Counted from the stretch's first letter, positions 30,801-33,998 are shown. The stretch is 64,000 nt of DNA from Azorinus chamasolen (GCA_963576725.1 OY755247.1:11067534-11131533); one strand, 5' to 3'. Program-made: numbers and translations. Notes: generated from the letters alone by a model not told the origin.

Positions 30801-30929
30801 CTGGTTCTACTCTGTTTGCAAATGCGTGACAACATATTTATATGAAGGAAAGGGTTAAGGCTGAATTGAAAAAAACTATATACCTACCTGAGTCAGGATC
30901 AAGAGTTCTCTTTGTATTGTTGATTGTCT
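9657..30929 (-). CDS. Class B1 (secretin-family) peptide-hormone GPCR, multi-exon gene
   Basis: Receptor for an unidentified peptide hormone at the plasma membrane, expected to signal through G proteins as its family does. The gene was assembled from twelve exons, listed separately; each internal junction is GT-AG and joins in phase. With a tentative three-codon first exon at 32,428-32,436 the protein is 573 residues. In order it has: a hydrophobic signal-like stretch (about 12-26); a Cys-rich extension; the hormone-receptor fold with C158-P, DGW, C167-W, C181-P, C198 with ADGTW, and NYEGC (C220); then seven helices. Family landmarks are visible: KIHTNLF in TM2, C311 of TM3 paired in principle with C381-W382 of the second loop, GWG at TM4, RATCLLIPLFG in TM6 and FYGNGEV in TM7, followed by a Ser/Thr-rich tail. 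Subgroup (calcitonin-, PDF- or other-like) was not resolved. Introns are full of MITEs. Confidence 0.92.
9950..10457. repeat. TTAA-2 MITE carrying a nested MITE
   Basis: TTAA at 9,950 and 10,454. The left terminus is only about 10 bp before a nested element interrupts it. The remainder from 10,270 has the usual aaaaaggagcatt, a shortened hairpin (GAGCATTTGCTC) and gggaatgggttaa. Confidence 0.7.
9961..10269. repeat. Nested MITE with GGTTGCCAC ends
   Basis: Inverted ends ggttgccac (about 9,963) and gtggcaacc (about 10,260). The body is rich in ccctgacattt-type short repeats. It interrupts the TTAA-2 element after its first bases. Its class is not assigned. Confidence 0.65.
10454..10692 (+). 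repeat. TTAA-1 MITE sharing a TTAA with its neighbour
   Basis: It starts at the same TTAA that ends the TTAA-2 element to its left. Hairpin GACGGCCCCTATAGGGGCCGTC; right end ggagtaaagaattaa. Confidence 0.8.
10742..11022 (-). repeat. TTAA-2 MITE, hairpin rearranged
   Basis: TTAA-flanked (ttaaccccttcccacatagg ... ggaaagggttaa). The hairpin right arm is replaced by about 50 bp of other sequence after GAGTAAATGCTCTATC. Confidence 0.7.
11019..11281 (-). repeat. TTAA-1b MITE sharing a TTAA with its neighbour
   Basis: It begins at the right TTAA of the preceding TTAA-2. Hairpin GACGGCTCCCCTGGGAGCCGTC with T.T mismatch. The end holds a short duplicated tgagggataataa. Confidence 0.8.
11312..11422. 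repeat. TA-6-type MITE remnant
   Basis: It begins acagtagaattgagaacg, with gctgcttaatattgggtg and the arm piece agttttctgcaagattttcaccctgcattaa. The hairpin apex is deleted. Confidence 0.5.
11421..11567 (+). repeat. TTAA-1 MITE, internally deleted
   Basis: TTAA at both ends (ttaactcttttctccat ... ggagtaaaaggttaa) in only 147 bp. The hairpin GACAGATCCTTTAGGAGCCGTC remains. Confidence 0.7.
11612..11844. repeat. TA-1 MITE with duplicated left terminus
   Basis: The terminal motif cctctctataacggccactaaa occurs twice at the left end (about 11,618 and 11,640, second copy diverged). The hairpin is regular and the right end gaggttttactgta is complete. The left TACAGT is lost. Confidence 0.7.
11847..12123 (+). 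repeat. TTAA-1 MITE
   Basis: TTAA at both ends (ttaaccattttcttcatg ... ggggtaaatggttaa). The hairpin is damaged (CTGTTCCTATACTACAGGAGCCGAC). Confidence 0.7.
12289..12523 (+). repeat. TTAA-3 MITE
   Basis: Ends TTAACCCTTTCACCGCCG and gccgaaatggttaa; hairpin GCCGCCTTTTGAAGGCGGC. Its right TTAA lies about 40 nt inside the intron from the donor of the 42-nt receptor exon. Confidence 0.8.
12563..12604 (-). CDS. Receptor 42-nt exon encoding TM7
   Basis: Acceptor ttgtatttcag, donor GAG|gtaagc, both phase 0. It encodes 14 residues, GILVSILLFYGNGE, the core of TM7. Class B receptors of vertebrates have a 14-codon exon at this place that can be skipped in frame; the same size and phase are seen here. 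Confidence 0.9.
12605..12828. other. Receptor intron, no recognised feature
   Basis: No repeat terminus or exon was identified. Confidence 0.4.
12829..12987 (-). repeat. TTAA-6 MITE, truncated
   Basis: It keeps half of the hairpin (gcggcgtctgatcagagtc), the body (aggccaggcctcccttag...) and the right end gcgcaaatgggttaa. The full copy is at 26,890-27,118. Confidence 0.65.
13213..13462 (-). repeat. TTAA-1 MITE, complete
   Basis: TTAA at both ends. Hairpin GACGGTTCCTATAGGAGCCGTC; A.A form of the arm mismatch (GCCAGATTAG versus CTGATCAGGG). Confidence 0.8.
13544..13793 (-). repeat. TTAA-1b MITE, right TTAA mutated
   Basis: Starts TTAACCCTTTCCCTGTTC. Hairpin GACGGCTCCTCTAGGAGCCGTC with T.T mismatch. 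It ends gggtaagggttac, so the right TTAA has changed to TTAC. Confidence 0.8.
13845..14235. repeat. Purine-rich low-complexity tract
   Basis: About 390 bp of gacaga/gagaga/gaaaga motifs on the plus strand. The minus strand is pyrimidine-rich and gives spurious Ser/Leu/Phe open frames. It lies in the intron just downstream of the TM6 exon. Confidence 0.8.
14260..14398 (-). CDS. Receptor exon: TM6 and third extracellular loop
   Basis: A strong polypyrimidine acceptor (ttttttctttttcag) and donor CAG|gttctt. It enters in phase 2 and leaves in phase 0. It encodes RALRATCLLIPLFGLYLF, the diagnostic TM6 run, then YRPKV...YDVYEIFSAIVLNSQ, joining QG at the next exon. Confidence 0.95.
14423..14545. 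repeat. HP-E hairpin element, partial
   Basis: Left end ggggtccagataagatgc and arms accaaaccctatggtgtgac/gtcacaacatagggtttg around gacgattctaaagag. The right terminus is missing. Confidence 0.65.
14689..14771 (-). CDS. Receptor exon: end of TM5 and third intracellular loop
   Basis: Acceptor gtttcag; reads ANLVIFGTIMKLMMSKLII then HPDDPGKF. Of two possible donors, ccgg|gtaaat leaves the wrong phase; tttag|gtattg (14,683-14,688) leaves phase 2 and restores Arg before RALRAT, so it was chosen. Confidence 0.9.
14914..15280. repeat. TA-1/TA-5-type MITE split by TTAA-3
   Basis: Left terminus tacagtaaaacctctctaaacc at 14,914; the element resumes after 15,196 with the hairpin arm atgcagaaaactcccatagg...ctgcattacttttatcctgc. 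The right terminus is not clear. Confidence 0.6.
14982..15196 (+). repeat. TTAA-3 MITE nested in a TA-type MITE
   Basis: TTAA at both ends (ttaaccctttcactgccg ... gccgaaagggttaa). The hairpin lost its apex, leaving GATCAGTGACTTCAC. It inserted into the surrounding TA-type element. Confidence 0.8.
15391..15468. repeat. HP-E left half
   Basis: ggtccagataagatacg, then aaacattttcaagaataac and caccaaaccctgtgttgt; the second arm is absent. Confidence 0.55.
15485..15715 (+). repeat. TTAA-2 MITE, complete
   Basis: TTAA at both ends. Perfect hairpin ATTTGCTCCTATAGGAGCAA inside AAACCATTGTGAT/ATCGCAATGGTTT arms. It ends 72 nt from the receptor TM5 exon. Confidence 0.85.
15788..15872 (-). CDS. Receptor exon: second extracellular loop and start of TM5
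   Basis: Acceptor tgtttacag, donor TTG|gtaata. Entering in phase 2 it completes Ser then reads VCWILPLDGSARVLDWLLVF. The Cys-Trp pair (381-382) is the conserved loop cysteine expected to bond with C311 of TM3. Confidence 0.87.
15888..15984. repeat. TA-6-type MITE remnant
   Basis: tgtagaacctctccacag, taatgcaggacgaaggtgatgc and cctacattaagct are recognisable; the hairpin is collapsed. It adjoins a TTAA-2 element. Confidence 0.45.
15985..16257 (+). repeat. TTAA-2 MITE with extended hairpin
   Basis: TTAA at both ends. The centre is a partly duplicated palindrome: one apex at GCTCCATTGTAGC and a second at GCTCCTTAGGAGC, separated by about 40 bp. Confidence 0.75.
16262..16306. repeat. TA-type MITE right-end fragment
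   Basis: Only ggcggctgcttagcgaggttttactgta-type terminal sequence remains. Confidence 0.5.
16325..16551 (-). repeat. TTAA-2 MITE
   Basis: The left end has lost its TTAA (gtaactcattcccacc). The hairpin is ATTTGCTCCTATGAGAAAATG; the right end is gcaatgtgtttaa. Confidence 0.7.
16558..16655. repeat. TA-6 MITE left half
   Basis: acagaagaacatgttttaag, gcggccattac and agtgataccgaaagctcct are present; the second half is missing. Confidence 0.5.
16656..16946. other. Receptor intron, no recognised feature
   Basis: No exon or terminal repeat was recognised. Confidence 0.35.
16947..17175 (-). repeat. TTAA-2 MITE, right TTAA mutated
   Basis: Starts ttaacccattaccccaaagg. Hairpin ATTTGCTCCTAAGGAGTAAATG; ends ggaaagggctac in place of gggttaa. 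Confidence 0.8.
17176..17332 (+). repeat. TTAA-1 MITE, right part
   Basis: Body and hairpin right arm (GGGAGCCGTCTGATCTGGGTC) followed by tttatgaagtaaagagtta. The left hairpin arm is deleted. Confidence 0.6.
17459..17519 (-). CDS. Receptor exon: TM4
   Basis: Acceptor ctattacaacag, donor ACAG|gtacaa. Entering in phase 1 it completes the Gly of GWG and reads LPAVVYAIYSGVRKTIADD. It leaves in phase 2 (AG|T, Ser). It is 61 nt. Confidence 0.9.
17566..18044 (+). repeat. TTAA-2 MITE split by TTAA-3
   Basis: The left 42 bp (ttaacccattccctcatattg...) and the part from 17,870 on (aatcattgtgataaatag ... gcacattggttaa) form one TTAA-2 element around the insertion. Confidence 0.8.
17608..17873 (+). repeat. 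TTAA-3 MITE nested in TTAA-2
   Basis: Complete, with TTAA on both sides. Hairpin GCCGCCTTTTCAAGGCGGC with the A.A mismatch. Its position shows TTAA-3 was mobile after this TTAA-2 copy arrived. Confidence 0.85.
18045..18310. other. Receptor intron, no recognised feature
   Basis: Two short antisense open frames (about 60 codons) show no family signature or splice context and are not called. Confidence 0.4.
18311..18382 (-). repeat. TTAA-1 MITE terminal fragment
   Basis: atttatattcatgatgtcatt and cataatcatggagtaaatagttaa-type right end only. Confidence 0.5.
18418..18582. repeat. HP-E element, nearly complete
   Basis: Left end agtccagataaggtgcg; hairpin cactctttagaatcgtctc/gagacgattctaaaaagtg; right end gtgtacgcacatttatctgt. 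Confidence 0.75.
18650..19080. repeat. MITE with GGTGTCC-A-rich ends
   Basis: About 430 bp with imperfect terminal inverted repeats: tggtgtcccaaaaaaacag and the inverted ggttttttggacaccctgta. Its right end stops about 17 nt before the donor of the receptor TM3 exon. Class unassigned; there is no transposase frame. Confidence 0.7.
19098..19248 (-). CDS. Receptor exon: TM3 and second intracellular loop
   Basis: Acceptor ccttgcag, donor GGG|gtacgt. It reads VLCKTMFVVHQYLKATTFFW, then MTCESFFLHRLLVNAFLPP and YGYVLFGW with a split Gly. C311 and FFWMTCESFFLH are typical class B TM3 features. Phase 0 in, phase 1 out. Confidence 0.97.
19310..19372. repeat. TTAA-family hairpin core
   Basis: tgcaaatagtgtagacccagat ... 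atgggtctgcactttttgc. The apex and element ends are missing. Confidence 0.5.
19742..19950. repeat. TA-1 MITE, complete
   Basis: TACAGTAAAACCTCTTTAT to GAGAGGTTTTACTGTA. The apex is enlarged by a TATA doubling (GCTCCTATATAGGAGC). Confidence 0.85.
20012..20107. repeat. Unclassified 96-bp hairpin
   Basis: Arms caaccaattttcagtatggt and ccacaggcaacat pair with atgttgcctgtgg and actataatgaaaattggttg around about 30 bp of AT-rich loop. No other copy was noticed in the window. Confidence 0.7.
20160..20345 (+). repeat. TTAA-1 MITE, decayed
   Basis: Hairpin GACGGCTCCTACAGGAGTCGTC with flanks; both terminal TTAAs are lost. Confidence 0.65.
20395..20588 (+). repeat. TTAA-1 MITE
   Basis: Hairpin GACGGCTCCTATAGGAGCCGTC, flanks gcaaacagagcagacc and ctactctgattgcaaagg; ends near ataaagcaaaatggtta. 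It stops about 65 nt from the TM2 exon. Confidence 0.7.
20655..20805 (-). CDS. Receptor exon: first intracellular loop, TM2, first extracellular loop
   Basis: Acceptor ctttcag, donor CAG|gtaagt. Entering in phase 2 it reads (R)TWRKQQRIKIHTNLF, the class B TM2 signature, then MSVLLSSVLNVVWDICV and a loop ending LHQQQ. 50 codons, phase 0 out. Confidence 0.95.
20806..21248. other. Receptor intron, no recognised feature
   Basis: Unique-looking AT-rich sequence. The antisense frame reading through from the TM2 exon is only intronic read-through. Confidence 0.45.
21249..21395. repeat. HP-D hairpin
   Basis: Perfect inner stem ctgattggtcagattctgag/ctcagaatctgaccaatcag with outer cattctcaagcat/atacttgagaatg. 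The right side has a duplicated actcagactgacactcagac. Confidence 0.75.
21737..21906. repeat. HP-E element, short loop
   Basis: cagagctacagataaag to gcatcgtatctgtaccactg; stem gtgaccactctttagaatc/taagagtggtcac with the central gacgattc part deleted. Confidence 0.75.
21908..23393 (+). mobile_element. Pearl-like (Helentron-type) non-autonomous element 2
   Basis: Same orientation and plan as the copy at 7,293-8,780: start accagaggtgtttgtcacaa and atgtttccccc, diverged 155-bp units, a short gacagacgg array (about 23,314-23,340) and a decayed terminal hairpin tctcccccatatgaatatgg. A short gacagacagac also occurs near 22,038. Unit 22,840-22,920 contains about 70 bp of foreign sequence. The element ends 36 nt from the receptor TM1 exon. 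Confidence 0.72.
23429..23520 (-). CDS. Receptor exon: TM1
   Basis: Acceptor ttgttttag; reads VQRTAITVGTVLNISGSLML then VPALLIFIRS. The donor tag|gtcagt leaves phase 2, so the next exon completes Arg and gives IRSRTWRKQQRIKIH across the junction. The alternative donor gaa|gtaggt breaks the frame. Confidence 0.9.
23548..23710. repeat. TA-2/TA-6-type MITE remnant
   Basis: tacaacctccatacagcgacc, aagtaatgcagaaagttctta and ctgcataacttacgtcgtgc-aataagcaacc form a decayed hairpin. Confidence 0.5.
23725..23932. repeat. TA-1 MITE
   Basis: Ends ccagtaaaacctctctat and gaggttttcctgta; hairpin GAACGCTCTTATAGGACCGTTC with two arm mismatches. Confidence 0.8.
23933..24230 (-). repeat. TTAA-1 MITE between two TA-1 copies
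   Basis: It runs from ttcataaatactcctttctacg to tattcatggagtaaagggttcc. Hairpin GACGGCTCCTTTTAGGAGCCGTC with the A.A mismatch. Both TTAA sites are lost. Confidence 0.7.
24235..24442. repeat. TA-1 MITE, complete
   Basis: tactgtaaaacctctctat to gaggggttttactgta with the perfect hairpin GAACGCTCCTATAGGAGCGTTC. It is followed directly by the minisatellite. Confidence 0.82.
24443..24752. repeat. 36-bp minisatellite
   Basis: About 8.5 units of cgtgcgtaacaaagycgtgt plus gtwcatagarcaaacac-like sequence. A unit length divisible by three leaves 12-residue periodic open frames on both strands. These are not credible proteins. Confidence 0.85.
24931..25060 (-). repeat. TTAA-1b MITE, 3' truncated
   Basis: ttaaccatatccctgatat, hairpin GACGGCTCCTATAGGAGCCGTC with A.A mismatch; breaks off after ctctgtttgcttacgg. 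Confidence 0.7.
25061..25456. other. Receptor intron, no recognised feature
   Basis: No exon, hairpin or terminal repeat was recognised. Confidence 0.4.
25457..25697. repeat. HP-D hairpin preceded by a decayed HP-D copy
   Basis: The copy at 25,549-25,697 has the stem gattctgagcttgctcagaatc and ends gttttataacc on both sides. Positions 25,457-25,548 are a diverged left half (attttaaaacatcttagttg, ctgattggtaagttt). Confidence 0.7.
25741..25848. repeat. Short TTAA-bounded element next to a splice donor
   Basis: TTAA at 25,743 and 25,845. It contains tttagtcggcgtctcatctg-gatccaaactgtt (TTAA-5 arm) and ends gagcaagcgaagggttaa (TTAA-4 end), so it is a chimera. The right TTAA starts only 5 nt inside the intron. 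Confidence 0.6.
25854..25963 (-). CDS. Receptor exon: second half of hormone-binding domain
   Basis: Acceptor aacctgtag, donor CAG|gtgtgt. After a split Asp it reads TTGRKTCRADGTWEV...QTNYEGC. It supplies C198 and C220 and the ADGTW motif of the family fold. 110 nt, phase 1 in, phase 0 out. Confidence 0.92.
26143..26553. repeat. HP-E element split by TTAA-2
   Basis: Left half cagagctacaggtaaag ... gtgaccactctttaa; right half from 26,443 (agagacgatattaaagagtggcc ... cgcatcttatctggacctctg). Confidence 0.78.
26217..26442 (+). repeat. TTAA-2 MITE nested in HP-E
   Basis: Complete, flanked by the duplicated TTAA of the HP-E stem. Hairpin apex GTTGCTCCACAGTATTTGCTC has lost symmetry. Confidence 0.82.
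26554..26889. other. Receptor intron; one dispersed fragment
   Basis: accaagggagataattcaat (about 26,797) and agattagcctcccttaat recur at 28,318-28,372. Nothing else was recognised. Confidence 0.4.
26890..27118 (-). repeat. TTAA-6 MITE, complete
   Basis: TTAA at both ends (ttaatccatttgcgccc ... acaaatgggttaa). Hairpin GACGCCGCATGATGCGGCGTC with fully paired arms GACTCTGATCA/TGATCAGAGTC, so it lacks the mismatch of the other TTAA families. Confidence 0.8.
27115..27235 (+). repeat. TTAA-1-like fragment
   Basis: It starts at the right TTAA of the TTAA-6 copy (ttaacccttgtaaatac) and keeps caaataatgcagaccctgatc and a broken hairpin. Confidence 0.45.
27412..27662 (-). repeat. TTAA-1b MITE, complete
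   Basis: TTAA at both ends. Hairpin GGCTCCTATAGGAGCC with A.A mismatch; end agaacagggaaagggttaa. Confidence 0.85.
27700..27852. repeat. TA-6 MITE, decayed
   Basis: gttgaacccgtcttaagcg left end; hairpin arms aaaagtaatgcagaaagc/tttctgcattacttttg with apex shortened to tatata. Confidence 0.6.
27892..28141 (-). repeat. TTAA-4 MITE, complete
   Basis: 250 bp, TTAA both ends; hairpin CAGCTCCTGCTGGAGCTG, T.T mismatch. Confidence 0.85.
28205..28250 (+). repeat. TTAA-1 left-end fragment
   Basis: actgtttactccgtgaat followed by gaagaaataatgacatc; no hairpin follows. Confidence 0.4.
28470..28530. repeat. TTAA-1 hairpin flank fragment
   Basis: gcaaacagagtagacccaga ... gggtctgcactgtttg with a non-palindromic centre. 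Confidence 0.5.
28589..28790. repeat. HP-E element, complete
   Basis: cagagctacatttaagggtg to cgcatcttatctggagctctg; stem cactctttagaatcg interrupted by one extra acatgta insertion in the right arm. Confidence 0.75.
28922..29232. repeat. TA-3 MITE
   Basis: Left end acggtaagttgaacttcaat; hairpin aagtctaaagtaatgctgaa/cttcggtgttactttcgac around GCTTCTGTAGGAGCC; right end gaaattcagctgta. Confidence 0.7.
29233..29501. other. Receptor intron; half of a TA-1 hairpin
   Basis: Near 29,380-29,425 ggcaggtggctgcttagtgc and aaggtgaaagtc resemble a TA-1 left arm; otherwise nothing was recognised. Confidence 0.4.
29502..30021 (-). CDS. Receptor exon: signal peptide end, Cys-rich region, first half of hormone-binding domain
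   Basis: Acceptor tatatttttgcag, donor ACAG|gtgagc (phase 1 out). Encodes residues 18-190. It opens with LILASLSLG, the end of a signal-like hydrophobic run, followed by an N-glycosylation site NNSS. An extended region contains CETLGDDDC-TRW and CCQAAWDCC, then CPQTFDGWTCW and CPEF of the class B hormone-receptor fold. The stretch before C158 is longer and more Cys-rich than is usual in the family; which of these cysteines is the first of the canonical six is unclear. Confidence 0.93.
30033..30381 (+). repeat. TTAA-1 MITE with a duplicated hairpin start
   Basis: Left end taaacctttactccatg begins about 9 nt from the acceptor of the ectodomain exon. The gcaaacagagcagacc motif occurs at 30,184 and again at 30,276; only the second has a hairpin, GACGGCTCCTATAGGAGCCG. 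Right end ggagtaaaacgttaa. Confidence 0.75.
30460..30700. repeat. TA-6 MITE with a TTAA-1 fragment in its loop
   Basis: Ends aacagtagaacacatcctaa and aaacaggttctattcta. The loop between the arms holds cctttgtaaacagaatagac, which resembles a TTAA-1 flank. Confidence 0.65.
30705..30857 (+). repeat. TTAA-1 MITE, right part, loop duplicated
   Basis: Hairpin left arm gatcagacggtccccacagtg is followed by a repeated gtccccacagtg and the right arm ataggagccgactgatctgg. Ends ggaaagggttaa, 31 nt before the next receptor exon. Confidence 0.7.
30888..30929 (-). CDS. Probable receptor exon encoding signal-peptide N-part
   Basis: Acceptor gtctttttccag and donor CAG|gtaggt bracket 42 nt. In phase 0 it reads RQSTIQRELLILTQ and joins LILASLSLG of the next exon to make one hydrophobic h-region. 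It has no ATG, so a start must lie upstream. Support is splice signals and hydrophobicity only. Confidence 0.5.
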
Positions 30930-31033
30930 CTGGAAAAAGACAAACACAAGAAGTAGACTAGCAGTATTCAATTTTATTTTTTCTAAAGCTGTGACCGGTT
31001 TATTACAAGTGTCCCAAAAAAGCAACAACAAAA

Positions 31034-31213
31034 ATAGAGTATATTGACGCCACTGTAAAAAGCCATTTTTTTATAATCGATTTATCACAATGGTTCAAAA
31101 CTAGCGAAAAACTACAGAATTCTAAAATGTTCCTTTTATCTAGTAACGCTTATTTTCGGTTTATTTATTCAAATAAATTCGATCTAAAAATAGTCTAGGA
31201 GGGAAAGGATTGA
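31034..31213 (+). repeat. TTAA-2 MITE, decayed
   Basis: tattgacgccactgtaaaaag, one arm tttatcacaatggttc, right end ggagggaaaggattg; left hairpin arm missing. Confidence 0.55.
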
Positions 31214-31300
31214 CGACTGCACTGTATGCTTTACAAATCACATCCAAACGAAAAATGGAAATTCCACATTTGGACGAGCACACTAAGAAACACAGGTTGC

Positions 31301-31527
31301 TTAACCCATTACCTCATAGGATATTTTAGATACAACCTCTTTGAATAAATCTACCGAAAAGGAGCATTAACTAGAGAAAAGGAAAATGTTTGAATTTGTA
31401 GTTTGAAACCATTGTGATAAATAGAGCATTTGCTCCTATGGGAGCAAATGCTCTATTTATCACAATGGTTTCACAAAGTGACTTCTACAGAGTCGTCAAA
31501 AGTCGTCAATATGAGGGAATGGGTTAA
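31301..31527 (-). repeat. TTAA-2 MITE, complete
   Basis: TTAA both ends; perfect hairpin ATTTGCTCCTATGGGAGCAAAT. Confidence 0.85.
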
Positions 31528-31562
31528 CCCGTACGCTTCTAAGCGATATCACACTTGCACAT

Positions 31563-31622
31563 AAGCTTGGATCCATATTAGACGGTGGTACTCATCTCAT
31601 CTGGATCCAAACTGTGCTTGAC
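31563..31622. repeat. TTAA-5 hairpin, decayed
   Basis: gcttggatccatattagacgg ... catctggatccaaactg; the apex is replaced by tggtactcatctc. Confidence 0.5.
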
Positions 31623-31689
31623 AGACCGTCAGTAGTTTCTCAAACGCTTGAAAGAGTTGAAGTAAGTAATATTGCTTCATATCAGAGAT

Positions 31690-31918
31690 TTAACCCATTC
31701 CCTCATATTGACGACTTTTGACGACTCTGTAAAAGTCACTGTATGAAAGCATTGTGATGAATAGAGCATTTGCTCCTATAGGAGCAAATGCTCTATTTAT
31801 TACAATGGTTTCAAACTACACAATTCTAAAATTTTCCCTTTCTCTAGTTAATGCTCCTTTTCGGTAGACTTATTCAAAGAAGTTGTATCTAAAAATAGCC
31901 TATGAGGTAACGGGTTAA
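31690..31918 (+). repeat. TTAA-2 MITE, complete
   Basis: TTAA both ends; hairpin ATTTGCTCCTATAGGAGCAA; ends ggtaacgggttaa. Confidence 0.85.
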
Positions 31919-31935
31919 CAGTCCGAATTTCATTC

Positions 31936-32395
31936 TTAACCCTTTACTCCATGAATATAAATTAAAAAATGATGACGGGGTGACTATTTATTTTTACAAT
32001 GGCATTAACTCATTCTCTCATAGGCTATTTTAGACCCAACCTTTTTGTATTACGCTCGTAATCTACCGAAAAGGAGCATTAACTAGAGAAAAGGAAATTT
32101 TTAGAATTTTATAGTTTGAAACCATTGTGATAAATAGAGCATTTGCTCCTATAGGAGCAAATGCTCTATTTATCACAATGGTTTCACAATGTGAATTTTA
32201 TAGAGGCGCAAAAAAATGCGTCACTAGGGGGTAATGTGTTAAATGAAATGATTGCCAAAGCAGAAAATTTAGAATCATAATTTATATTATTTCATACGCA
32301 ATCATAGTAGACCCTGGTCAGACGGTTCCTATAATGAGCTGGGTCTACTTTTCTTGCAAAAGCTAGAAAGTCGAATTAATGGAGTAAAGGATTAA
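31936..32395 (+). repeat. TTAA-1 MITE split by TTAA-2
   Basis: Left part ttaaccctttactccatg; resumes at 32,243 (atgaaatgattgccaaag ...), with a collapsed hairpin GACGGTTCCTATAATGAGC; right end ggagtaaaggattaa. Confidence 0.78.
32005..32242 (-). repeat. TTAA-2 MITE nested in TTAA-1
   Basis: Complete, with TTAA at both borders; hairpin ATTTGCTCCTATAGGAGCAA. It shows that TTAA-2 moved after this TTAA-1 copy. Confidence 0.85.
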
Positions 32396-32427
32396 AAGAT
32401 TCATATTTTTCTAGAATTATGACTAAC

Positions 32428-32436
32428 CTTGAACAT
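32428..32436 (-). CDS. Tentative first coding exon of the receptor (Met-Phe-Lys)
   Basis: ATGTTCAAG followed by donor gttagt, with A at -3 of the ATG. Joined to the exon at 30,888-30,929 it gives MFKRQSTIQRELLILTQ, a plausible signal-peptide start. Nine codon bases cannot be verified from sequence alone; another upstream start is possible. Confidence 0.25.
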
Positions 32437-32517
32437 GTTTCCTGTATTATTACTCAGTAATTCACCAAACCGCACTAAATATATTTAACGATGGCGCGAT
32501 TTAAAAACTCTCGCAGC

Positions 32518-32962
32518 TAAAGTGATAGTCTCTGCCTAAAATTGCATGACTCGTTTGTTTGTATGCTGAAAAGAAGTATATCTCAAGAAAAACGATCGAG
32601 CAAACGCTGAAACAGACAAATCGAGGGCTTGGTGCAAAACTATTGTAACTCTTTCACTTTGTGAAGGAGTTACAATAGTTTTGCACCAAGCCCTCGAACT
32701 GTTCTATAATTATGTTTGATATCGAAGACCCCGGTGTCCTTCGCCGATGTGTTAGTATTTTTTCGGGTATGTTCTGGTTCGTAACTAGGTCAATAATGTT
32801 TTGTTATACAACAAAAAAATATAAGTATAAACGAAAACAGTTTATGTGTTACCACAGGGGCATTCTTCTATATAAGTTCAAATTGACAACCCTTGAGCAT
32901 AACGAATAAAAACGTTTTATGATGTTATTGAAAATATGCGTTCGTTCTTGAGACTATCACTT
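32518..32962. repeat. MITE with AAAGTGATAGTCTC ends
   Basis: Terminal inverted repeats aaagtgatagtctc (32,519) and gagactatcacttt (32,948). An internal near-perfect palindrome lies at 32,624-32,700. Class unassigned. Confidence 0.65.
32624..32700. repeat. Near-perfect 77-bp palindrome
   Basis: Arms cgagggcttggtgcaaaact and attgtaactc pair with gagttacaat and agttttgcaccaagccctcg around ttcactttgtgaa. A half copy is at 3,121-3,180. Confidence 0.8.
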
Positions 32963-33181
32963 TAAGAAGTCGAGTACTAAATAACTATCCAACATGTACG
33001 CGCCAGTATCACGCTGTCAACAAAGTCTATACATAACTATCCGAACATATCATGCTATCTGCATAGTCTCTACGTCATCATTTATCCAAACAGCCCCGAG
33101 TTTCCTTATAAAACAGGTAGCTACGAATATTGATCCGAGTTCACCAGTAGCGATATCCAAATGCTTATAACGATTGTATCC
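32963..33181. other. No recognisable feature
   Basis: No exon or repeat terminus was recognised. Confidence 0.35.
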
Positions 33182-33385
33182 TTAACCCTTTTACCGCCGC
33201 AGTCGCAAAAATGCACCACGACAAATAGTGCAGTCCCCTTTTCAAGGCGGCGTCTGATCAGGGACTTCACTTTTTGTCTCAGTCTCTATTTCCACATTTG
33301 TGCTTTATTCCTTTGAAATTTGCATTTATTTATCTCATTTCTTTATTTTACCATATGATTTCACAAAATTTGATTGCAATCACAA
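33182..33385 (+). repeat. TTAA-3 MITE, right end lost
   Basis: TTAACCCTTTTACCGCCG start; hairpin left arm deleted (gtgcagtccccttttcaagg); breaks off in the tgattgcaatcac region. Confidence 0.65.
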
Positions 33386-33443
33386 AAACAGTTCCAATTC
33401 TTGGTCTTAAAGGCAGACCGTAACTGAATGCATTGCGATTAAA

Positions 33444-33672
33444 TTTACCCCTTTCCTCCATAAATACGCCTTTCTACGCCTCTGTAAAAGTCACTTTTTG
33501 AAACCATTATGATAAATAGAGCATTTTCTCCTAAGGAGCAAATGCTCTATTTTTCACAATGGTTTCAGAATTACACAGTTCTAAAAGTTTCCTTTTCTCT
33601 AGTTAATGCTCCTTTTCGGTAGATTTATTCCAAGAGTTTGGATCTAAAAATAACATATGGAGGAATGGGTTA
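33444..33672 (+). repeat. TTAA-2 MITE, both TTAA mutated
   Basis: Left tttacccctttcctcc, right ggaatgggttata; hairpin CATTTTCTCCTAAGGAGCAAATG. Confidence 0.75.
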
Positions 33673-33718
33673 TACAGAAAACTCCCATATAAACATTTGG
33701 CAAAACTTTCATCCTTTA

Positions 33719-33961
33719 TTAAACCTTTACCACAAGAATATTCATGTAAGAAATAATGACCTCATGAATATGTATTACATACAGCTAAATTTTTATTACC
33801 TTTTCAATGGATTTGTTTTGCTTTGACAAAAACTGTGGAATTAGATATATATCGTGTCAAAAGCAAACAGAGCAGACACTGATCAGACGGCTCCAATAGG
33901 AGCCGTCTGGTCTGTGTCTACTCTGTTTGCACATGGCGTTTATATGAGGGAAAAGGGTTAA
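33719..33961 (+). repeat. TTAA-1 MITE
   Basis: TTAA both ends; hairpin GACGGCTCCAATAGGAGCCGTC; T.T position reads CACTGATC versus GTCTGTG. Confidence 0.8.
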
Positions 33962-33998
33962 GCAACCACGTGTTCGTAAAGACAGCCATGTTTATTCA

